Assembly: GCA_036023115.1 (NCBI GenBank)
Contig: JAYKKT010000089.1
Span: 17,664,501-17,728,500 of the forward strand
Source of the DNA: Brasenia schreberi
Lineage: Eukaryota; Streptophyta; Magnoliopsida; Nymphaeales; Cabombaceae
Direction of reading: 5' to 3'
DNA: 64,000 bases
The notes beneath the pieces are model-generated. The model saw only the letters and a program-made list of their open reading frames with translations. It had not been told where the DNA came from and ran no database searches. How positions within the stretch are numbered: position 1 is the first letter of the stretch; the number at the start of each line of letters is the position of its first letter. Position numbers and translations under genes: made by a program. Shown here piece after piece: positions 56,629-64,000 of the stretch.

Positions 56629-58662
56629 ATGTCAAAATCCAATCCAAGTGAAGTGTCGAGCCAAGGCTCATGCGCATCAAGTTCTCACTCTAGGAGGATT
56701 TTCAAAAACAAAATAAAACTAGATGAAATCGAGGACTTGAGAAGGGAGTTTGAGGCCAAAATCGATGCTCTCAGCCAAGAGGCTGAAGTAGGCGATTCAT
56801 GTTCATCGAACGGTGAACAAAGGCCCAAAAAGAAATCTGAAAAACCTCGCAAGCAAAAAGAGGCCTCCGTAATGGAAGGCAACCAATACCACGAGTCCTT
56901 CACACAAAAGGACCGTAAAGCCCTACAGCAGCTGCTAAAAGGGCAGAATAAAGAGAAAAGAAGCTACGCCCTGTCTGATTTCCTTCCTATGGATTACGAA
57001 ACAGACAGTGACGATGAAATACCGAACTTCCATCGGTATGATGGCATGGGAGACCCTAGGTCTCACTTGCAGCTTTTCTCGCGTCGAGCCCATAAGAAGA
57101 AAAAGGACTCGATGAAATGGGTGTATTGGTTCCCTCTATCCCTTAAAGGCACAACTGCCAAATGGCTGGCTTCCTACGACTTAAGCCAGTTCGCTACTTT
57201 TGAAGAGTTAGCGAACTGCTTCATGCAAAGATTTGCACACAACGTGGAAGTCACGCCAACCCTGAATACCTTAAGGGATACCAAGCAAGGCATGAACGAA
57301 GATGTCCATGCCTTCATTATAAGATGGAGGTCGCTTTTAGGCCAAGTGCGAGAGCCTATATCCGAAGGATGCGCAGTAATGCTCATCCTGGATAATTTCA
57401 AAAGCGAGTTAAAAACCCTTCTCTCGCTCCACGAGATTTCAACTTTCCATAAGTTGATCAAAAAGGCCTCCCTTTTCGAAACCAACTTACGAAAAGGGAC
57501 ATACGACCACTTATGGAAAGGAAGTGCCGTTCCAAAAACCCGTCTGGAAAAGCCCATCGCATATGGGCTGCCCACGACGGACAAAGGGGCAAAGCCCCAT
57601 AAAATCGCCAATGTCCGGGTGGATCCAGGCATGGCAGGCACTTCCAAAAATTTTGAAAAAATAGAAAATAAGAGAGAACGTAATTTTCAAAAACCGGTTG
57701 AAAAACGGGAGTACACTCCGCTGGGGCAACCTGTGTCGGAGGTCCTAGACCTCTTACTTGCCCAAGGCATGATCGAACTCCCTGAAATCCCCGAAGGAGT
57801 CACTTCCAAAGGGGGGTATTTAAACCGATTTTGCAAGTATCATCGGCTCAAAGGCCATGATACGAAACGCTGCTTCTCTCTTTTAAATAAAATTGAGAAC
57901 TTGATAGCGGAAGGCCGGCTCCAGGTCACTGCGGAACCTGAGCCACCTCAAGCTATCTTCAAGGAACCCTTTCCCAAACACGCCAGTGGCAGTGGGAAAG
58001 GAAAGGAGGTATGTACCCTCACCATTTCCAAGGAACTAGCGCAAAAGCCAGAACCTGGTCGACCTACTTGTGCGCCCATCCTTGTATTATACAAGAGGCC
58101 CGACCAAGTCGTCATTCGGGGACCACCAAAAGTAGAAACCCCGGCAAAACCAGTTTTTAAAATCCAAGGTTCTCCTCAGCTCATCTTTAGAGCCAAGTTT
58201 AGCGCAAACCCTAGGCTGGTCGTGGGGGAAGTCACTAGATCCGGGAGGATCTACCAACCCCTGCACCTTCAAGGTGCTCAAAAGGTGGTCAATGTGCCTG
58301 GCCCCTCAAAAGCATGTATCCCTAGTGGTCTGCCAAAAGCAGATAAGGACAAAGTCATCCTAAATCCTTATGATTTCGAAAACCACCTTTCAAAGATTCC
58401 TATTCACATGTCTATCCTAGAGCTTATCAAAACCTCGCCTAAGCATAGACTTGTCTTAGAGAAAATTCTAGAAAGGGCCAAGGTTGATTCGAACATAAGT
58501 CCGGAATCCTTGTCTGCCCAAGTGGCTTTATTAGGAGCAAAAACGCACATCACCTTTTCGGAAGATGATGTAGATAGACCCTACGAAACCCATAACCAGG
58601 CCCTGCATATCGAGGTGGTTCTAAACAACCACTCTCTGGACAGGTTCCTAGTCGATGGTTGA
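56629..58662 (+). CDS. gag-pro, 5' part: full gag and start of protease (element B)
   Basis: The most complete gag here, 677 codons. I choose ATG 56629 (MSKSNPSEVSS), not the in-frame TTG at 56620. Order: Ser-rich N-terminus; Glu/Lys helix; Lys-rich stretch; acidic SDDEIPNFHRYDGMGDPR; retrotransposon gag domain with FPLSLKGTTAKWLASYD and FMQRFAHN; knuckle CKYHRLKGHDTKRC (57832-57873; Cys-X2-His-X4-His-X4-Cys); linker; protease start. The frame ends at TGA 58660-58662, where GGA of the VDGG motif became TGA; the preceding Cys of RCLVDG is also Phe. Gag would assemble particles and bind RNA. Gag itself may be intact; the protease cannot be made by simple translation. Confidence 0.92.
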   Translation: MSKSNPSEVSSQGSCASSSHSRRIFKNKIKLDEIEDLRREFEAKIDALSQEAEVGDSCSSNGEQRPKKKSEKPRKQKEASVMEGNQYHESFTQKDRKALQQLLKGQNKEKRSYALSDFLPMDYETDSDDEIPNFHRYDGMGDPRSHLQLFSRRAHKKKKDSMKWVYWFPLSLKGTTAKWLASYDLSQFATFEELANCFMQRFAHNVEVTPTLNTLRDTKQGMNEDVHAFIIRWRSLLGQVREPISEGCAVMLILDNFKSELKTLLSLHEISTFHKLIKKASLFETNLRKGTYDHLWKGSAVPKTRLEKPIAYGLPTTDKGAKPHKIANVRVDPGMAGTSKNFEKIENKRERNFQKPVEKREYTPLGQPVSEVLDLLLAQGMIELPEIPEGVTSKGGYLNRFCKYHRLKGHDTKRCFSLLNKIENLIAEGRLQVTAEPEPPQAIFKEPFPKHASGSGKGKEVCTLTISKELAQKPEPGRPTCAPILVLYKRPDQVVIRGPPKVETPAKPVFKIQGSPQLIFRAKFSANPRLVVGEVTRSGRIYQPLHLQGAQKVVNVPGPSKACIPSGLPKADKDKVILNPYDFENHLSKIPIHMSILELIKTSPKHRLVLEKILERAKVDSNISPESLSAQVALLGAKTHITFSEDDVDRPYETHNQALHIEVVLNNHSLDRFLVDG

Positions 58663-59493
58663 GGAGGGCTCAACATCCTTCCACTTCATGTGGCGTACAA
58701 AATCGGAGTCACCTTGACTTCAGTGAACCCAAGCCCCATCGTTATCACTGGATACGATGGGAATGCGTCTAGACCTTTAGGATCCATCGAACTCCCAATG
58801 GAAACGGGAGGGATCGAACACACGGGGGTGTTCCATGTCTTGGACATCCACCCCCATTATAACCTGTTGCTGGGAAGGCCATGGATACACAGTTTGTGCG
58901 CTGTGCCATCCACCTTCCACAGGTGTGTCAAGATCCCTTTTAGGGACCAGGTCGTAGTGATCCTAGGTGAGAGTCACCCACAACTTCAGGGGATCATAAA
59001 CTCCCCTTGTTTATCGAGCTCCCAGGCCCATGAGGCTAACCTGGGGCAAATTATGGTTGAGCCACCTCGGCTCGTGTTGAACAACCCTAGGAAGGTTGTA
59101 TGTGTGAAGGGGCCACCCAAAGCAGGCCCCCTCCCAACTCTGATCCTCCTAGGAAAACCCAAGCGTTCCCTATTTCCAAAACCCCTGGACAAAAGGCCAT
59201 ACGAGCCTAATATGGACGATAGCATGTTCCAGGACCACGACTTGTATCCCATCTTTTCAAAAAACAAAAGGTCGTGGAACATGTTATTGAACATGGGCTA
59301 CACGCCCTACAAAAGTCTAGGGGCACAAAACCAGGGTCTCCTAGAGCCCATCCTTCCTAGGGCCAACCCAAGCCGATATGGGATCGGCTATACTCCCCGA
59401 ATACCGCCGGAGCCACCCCCTGTGACCACCTGGGTCAAGGGTGCCCCGGAGCCTGTCTTAGAAGAGACCTATGGTTTAGACCTCCTATTCTGA
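58663..59493 (+). pseudogene. protease remainder and gag-pro tail (element B)
   Basis: Same frame as gag, directly after the TGA. It contains GGLNILPLHVAYKIGVTL, ITGYDGNASRPLGSIELP and NLLLGRPWIHSL, then the Pro-rich tail, ending LDLLF at TGA 59491-59493; other copies continue RV. One nonsense change separates it from gag. The catalytic Asp lies just upstream of the stop, so this part alone cannot be active. Confidence 0.88.
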
Positions 59494-59510
59494 GTCTAAC
59501 CCGTAGTGTT

Positions 59511-59538
59511 TTCCCTTTGTAGGTATGACGGAAGATCC
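59511..59538 (+). pseudogene. pol start of element B (acceptor-like tract and first codons)
   Basis: TTCCCTTTGTAG, GT, then ATG 59525 and MTED; element C begins at 59539. Possible duplication GATCC at 59534-59538; the right partner is not in the window. Confidence 0.75.
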
Positions 59539-60374
59539 TGTAGACACCGAAAATTTTCACTTGCGGGTTCTTAGGCCTGAAGTGAACCTTTTCGCAATCT
59601 ACTTCGCTTTATGGGCGTGCCAGCTAGTTTACTTTAACTAGCAAAGTATGTTTTGAAAACAATCTGACTTTTGAAAGGCGATTGTAGGCAAGCGGGATTT
59701 TTACGTCGCAGACCTTCTTGCACCGATGCGCAAGGGTCAGTCTGTACGCTTAGAGACTTCGTTTTGAAACAAGTTTAACTCAAAATATATTTTGAATGAA
59801 GAAGTGTTTTAAAACCTTTTGAAAACCATGCATTTGGGCGATTTTGACTTTGTAAGGGTTGGACGACCCTAAGTCTTGCACGATTTGATTCGGGTTTGTA
59901 CGATTCTCAGATTTTAGATCACGTGGATTTGCACGTGCCTAAGTCTTTCTTTTTATCCCTTTATGGGCCACCTAGGTGTGTGTTATGAACACTCCACTAC
60001 ATGGGGTGAATTTGAGCGGGAGTACGGGGCTTGCTTCGATGCAATATGCGTCCTACCTCGTGGTATGGCGTAGATGCAATGCAAACTCACGCTACTCCAA
60101 AGGGAAAACCCGAATTTAAAAGACAATGCCGAAGGGAAATTGCCGAAGGGAAATAACCGAAGGGAAATGACTTGTAAAGTAAATAGCCGAAGGGAAATGA
60201 CTTGTAAAGTAAATAGCGGAAGGGGAAATATGGCTATATCTTAAGAGCGGAAAGGCTCAATTGTGTAAGTGTGTGTCGTGTATATATTGAAAGACAACGC
60301 ACACGACTTGAACCTTAAAACCTGAATCTTAAAGACGTAGCCGAAAGAAATACTTTATATAGAGTATATGTAGG

Positions 60375-60663
60375 GGCCCTTACTTGGGTCTTGTAAATAT
60401 GAGCGAAGGCTCAATGTGTGTGCGTGCTTGAATTGAAAGACTTACACACACGACATGAAATGAAACCCAAATATAAATTGCAGTATGCCTTGACTAAGGT
60501 CTTGGGAGTAAGAGCGAAAGCTCAATGTGTGTGAGTGTAGAATTGAAGTACTACGCACACGACATAAATGAAACCCAAATATAACTGCAATAAGGCCTTT
60601 ACTAAGGTCTTGGGAGTAAGAGCGAAGGCTCAATGTGTGTGAGAGTGTTCGAATTGAAAGACA
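60375..60663 (-). repeat. Short tandem array in element C LTR
   Basis: Only about two and a half units of ~105 bp, mainly the CTTGGGAGTAAGAGCG variant, next to a degenerate stretch at 60240-60370 with traces of further units. The smallest array in the window. Confidence 0.85.
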
Positions 60664-61603
60664 ACGCACCCAACTTAAACAAAACCCTTCGGAAACGAAA
60701 TATATATGTACACTTATATACTAGGGGCTGATTAGGCCCGTGTGTGTTCAAAATTGTGCACGACTAAGAGAGTGCACGTGTGTGGTTGTGCCAAGCCACG
60801 TTATTACAAGCGGGGGGAGACTATGCTCCATTATTACAACCCCGTATCAAATTGAATTTCAAACAAGTGTATGACTAAAGACCGAGTTTAGACACTTACG
60901 AGTAGCTGGTCCGTAGAGGTCTTGCTTGAGCGTGGCCTTGGCTTTGGGCTGCAAACGGGAGCTCCGCGAAGGTATGTGCTCAAGGGTGCTGGCCGGCTGC
61001 AAATGGGGCGCGGGATGGACGCCTCGAAGGGGACCGGTGGCAAGTGGGCGGCGCCTCCAAGTAGGGAGTTTAGAGTGGCTGACTAAGTGGGTCTTAGGGT
61101 CACTAGGGAAGTTAGGGACTTAGGGAAACTAGACCTAAAAGGTGAGCTAGTGGGAAGGCCAAAGAGGACACCTAGGGGGGTTGGCCGAATGGGAGATGGT
61201 GGCTAAGTAGTGGCCAGCCACTTGGGTTATCCTAGGTTCGGCTAGGCTTAGGTGGTGGCGGCAAAGGTGCTGAGCTGAAGGGGAGATGGGTGGCTAGGAG
61301 TGGAGAGGTGGTAGAGAGTGGCTTTGAGGGAGTTAAGGGGACTTACCGAATGGGGAAGAGTGGCGGATGGAGTGGGAGAGTGGCGGGCAGGTGGCTGTCG
61401 GCTGGTGGAGTTGGGAAGATATGGTGGCGTCCGGCTGGGGGGCAGTGGTGGTGGACGGAAGAGGGAAGGTGGCGGAGCAGGTGGCGGCTGGTGGAGGAGC
61501 TGGAGCTGCTGGCTGTCGGCTGGTGGAAGATGGGAGAAGGAGAGGGCCCGGCTGAGTGTGGAGAGTGGTTCCCACTTGGAAAACCCGCCCACAATGAGGG
61601 GGG

Positions 61604-61611
61604 TTTAAATA
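61604..61611 (-). promoter_or_regulatory. TATA-like core of element C LTR
   Basis: TTTAAATA on the plus strand (TATTTAAA on the minus), as in S1 and element B. Confidence 0.55.
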
Positions 61612-62845
61612 GGGGATGGGTAGGTCGGTTAGGGCTGGGTTGTGGGTAGTGGTTAGGTGGTTTAGGTAGGGTAGTATGTAGATAAGGTGGGCTGGATGGG
61701 GTTGGGCCAGATATTTTAAAACTAGGGGTTTGGGAAAATCGTGGGCTAAGGGTGGTTTAGGGGTTTAGGGCTAGGTTAGGTGGTTGGGTTTTAGGGTGAG
61801 GTTTAGTCAGCTAGGTTAGGTGGTTTAGGCTAGGTTTAGGCTAGGATTAGGGAAATTAATCTAGGTTTAGGGAAGGATTAGGGGAGTGGGTTAGGTGATT
61901 AGGTCGGGATTAGGCCGGGATTAGGGAAGTGGGTTAGGTGATTAGGTTCAGATTAGGGGTGGATTAGGGGTTTAGGCTAGGTTTAGGCATTTTTGGCTAG
62001 GTTTAGGTGAAGGAGCTCCCTTAGCATGGCCCATAGACCTTGATCACCCCATGTTGGTGCAGCCCTAGGTTAGGTTTTAGCTAATTACAAGCTTAAACCC
62101 ACTCAATTAGGCTAACCCACATGATTAACCCAAACTTGACACACAAGTCAAGCTTAATACAACACTCTTGATATTTTTCACCCCCACTCTCTCTCATGCC
62201 CAATATCCCACGTGAATTTCAAGTGGGCCCCACCTCCATTTATGAGAAGGTGATGTGGGCCATGGATATGGATATTGGATTGGATCTCTGGATCCAAATC
62301 CAAATCCAAGTCCACATATGGGTTTGGATTGGAATCTGGATATATATGGTCCAGATCCAATCCAAACTGAACTCTGACTCCTTCGAGCTGGGTTCGAGAC
62401 GGATGATTTGTGCGGGGCCTGACAGCATCAGTACTCCGTCTGCGTTGGGTCTTCGCCAACATAGTCGTCCGCCTCCGTTTCTGCCTTCCGGAGATGACTT
62501 CAAATGCTTTTTTGATAAGAACAGGGTCTTGGACGTTCGAGATCCTGGGATGTGAATCAGATGCAAGAGTTGCTGTGCCGGGCTTGACAGGTGCTCCGGT
62601 TCCGGGCTCTTCTTGGCTCTCCTGGTCCTGTCTTGATCAGGCCAAGCCACTTCGGGGTGTCAAAACATGTTTTAAAAGGGTTTTCAAAAGCTATATTATA
62701 TGTTTCTGAAAGCTAAAGTTTAAAACATATATACAGGGTTTGTTTGGAAGGCTCCTGGGTTTCCAAACTCAAAAATGGCCCTTTGGGGCTGCTTGTATAA
62801 AACCAGATTTGTTTAAGAAATTCGTGGGATTTCGGGGTGTTTACA

Positions 62846-63428
62846 GATGCCCCTCTTTGGCCTTGTCCAAATGGATTTGGATAAGGGCAAAGATGACAAA
62901 CACCCCTTTTAATGTCTCCCTAGATCTAGCCACGAAGAATATGGGATCGTCCCATTTTAACAAAATCTCAATTTTACAAACTCTGGTAGGAGGAGATATC
63001 ACGCCAAAGGGTTCACTTATGAAATCTGGTCCTAAATGGGATCATGTTTATGCAAGTACCATGCGTGGAATGTAGATGACATGGGTGTGGTGCCAAAAGT
63101 GGCGACCTCCCAGAGACCAGGTGTGGTCGAACTCTAGAGACTTACAAAGCCTACTGCTCCAAGTGAGCAAAAAACCCTATGCTGTTCGATGTTCGGTTTT
63201 TAAAACTTATTTACAAAAGCTATTTACAAAAGGGACAACTGTCTTGAGCCTCGATCTTAAGGATCTCGAGCTCTTCGTGCTTGCCTTTGTTTGAGTCTTA
63301 ACACTCGCTTATCTAGCGGAGGTTTTATAAGAAAACAAGCTTCATTTCAAATTCCTACGCCTTACTCGAAAGGTCGAATTCTCAAACAAGATGAAATTCA
63401 AGTAAGTAAATCCTATTTTTACTTTAGA
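62846..63428 (-). other. Element C 3' UTR with polypurine tract
   Basis: GATGCCCCTCTTTGG next to the LTR gives the minus-strand purine tract at 62850-62858. The UTR reads on uninterrupted through GTGGTGCC (63085), the site where element 2 entered element 1, and serves as the empty-site control. It stops at about 63428. No gene seen. Confidence 0.85.
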
Positions 63429-64000
63429 ACCAGGGTTTTTCAATAGACTCTGGGTTGTTTTGGCAAATATCCCAGTCGTGTGTGGATGGCTGGGGCGCAT
63501 GCCATATTTCCAAAGATCTGGTCCCTGAAATGGGATCGACCTTCAGGGCTGAACCCAAGGAAGAGAGGGCATCGGCGATGCCATTGTCCTCTCTTCCCAC
63601 GTGTGTGAGCTTACACGACTGGAAGGAGTGGACCAATCGAGTGGCCAACTCGTGATATGGAAGTAGTTTCTCATTACGTACTTGCCAAATTTTTAAAACC
63701 TGATTTATGACAAGGAGCGAATCTCCAAAGACCTCGATGCATGATGCCCCTAGAGTTTTCGAAATCCTTAAGCCTTGTATGAGTGCTTCATACTCAGCTA
63801 CGTTGTTGGAACATTCGAAATCTAAGCGGACCGCTATGGGAATCTCGCCCTTTTCAGGGGAGATTAGGATGATCCCGGCACCAGCCCCTCGTTGGTTTCG
63901 TGCCCCGTCGAAGTGCATCTTCCACACTTGGTTTTCAAAAGAATTTGCCAAAATGTGGTTTTGAAAATGGTTTTGCAATATGCCTTCATCAGGCATTTCG
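63429..64000 (-). CDS. second RNase H domain of pol (element C, partial)
   Basis: Minus-strand frame, open from the window edge to the deletion joint. It has the archaeal-type RNase H of Tat elements: KMHFDGARNQRGAGAG (first Asp), NNVAEYEAL (Glu), FGDSLLVINQV (Asp) and GREDNGIADALSSL (last Asp). All four acidic residues are present. It ends IEKPWF and then runs into 3' UTR sequence, so integrase is absent. RT would lie right of the window. Confidence 0.87.

Larger units (their letters stand above)
52889..59538 (+). mobile_element. Element B: Tat-type retrotransposon in element 0 integrase
   Basis: 5' LTR 52889-56485, primer site 56491, gag-pro 56629-59493 and the first codons of pol (ATG 59525). 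Element C interrupts at 59539, four codons into pol (MTED). The rest, and the 3' LTR, lie right of the window or were lost. The LTR is of the TATTTAAA subtype although gag-pro is very close to those of elements 1 and 2. Confidence 0.92.
59539..62845 (-). repeat. Element C 3' LTR (divergent U5 edge)
   Basis: 3,307 bp from TGTAGACACCGAAAATTTTC to GTGTTTACA. The first ~220 bp (U5) differ strongly from the other LTRs, except the 36-nt stem-loop (59709-59744), the hairpin (59623-59642) and the decamer complement GGGCGTGCCA (59613-59622). From about 59915 onward it follows the other LTRs. Array 60375-60663; core TTTAAATA 61604-61611. Confidence 0.9.
59539..64000 (-). mobile_element. Element C: minus-strand Tat-type element running off the right end
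   Basis: 3' LTR 59539-62845, 3' UTR 62846-63428, then second RNase H (63429 to the window end). About 1.8 kb covering integrase is missing between the UTR and RNase H; the joint is at about 63427 (TTTAG|AACCAGGG). Its LTR has the TATTTAAA core and an outer U5 edge unlike the others. Confidence 0.9.

Overview
This window looks like plant repetitive DNA. I found no host gene. Almost every base belongs to one family of large Ty3/Gypsy LTR retrotransposons, inserted into one another on both strands. The coding parts give the order gag, aspartic protease, reverse transcriptase (RT, YVDD), connection RNase H, second RNase H, integrase. Two RNase H domains in a row, plus a gag-pro frame separate from the pol frame, point to the plant Tat lineage (relatives of Ogre and Retand). 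LTRs are about 3.2-3.6 kb, run TG...CA, and are unusually elaborate. The species cannot be told from the sequence; a seed plant with a repeat-rich genome is an inference from the element type.

Layout, outermost to innermost (element names are mine). LTR L (1-681, +) is the 3' end of an LTR entering from the left. Element 0 (+) is the oldest host copy, seen at 682-3927 and 51923-52888. Element A (+, 3928-51922) sits in element 0 with a GAAAA target duplication. Element 1 (-, about 8776-44749) sits in element A. Element 2 (+, 12568-30335) sits in the 3' UTR of element 1 with duplication GTGCC. A truncated minus-strand LTR, S2 (17050-20458), sits in the gag of element 2. A solo LTR, S1 (-, 38967-42257), sits in the 5' LTR of element 1 with duplication AGGCT. 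To the right, element B (+, from 52889) sits in the integrase of element 0, and element C (-, 59539 to the window end) sits at the start of the pol frame of element B. Element 0 > A > 1 > 2 > S2 gives five nested levels.

All reading frames are fragments or carry stops, frameshifts or deletions, so none of the copies seen here could supply all its own proteins. The best-kept pieces are gag-pro of element B (one in-frame stop in the protease), RT-RNase H and integrase of element 2, and gag-pro of element 1.

I saw no host-encoded system, CRISPR array, rRNA or tRNA gene. What deserves a second look is the architecture of the LTR itself: a TATA box with a telo-box upstream, a conserved candidate intron of 212-213 nt in the leader, an array of ~110-bp units each carrying GTAAGT and 9-bp inverted arms, and two conserved U5 hairpins, one directly followed by a second copy of the first ten bases of the primer-binding site.
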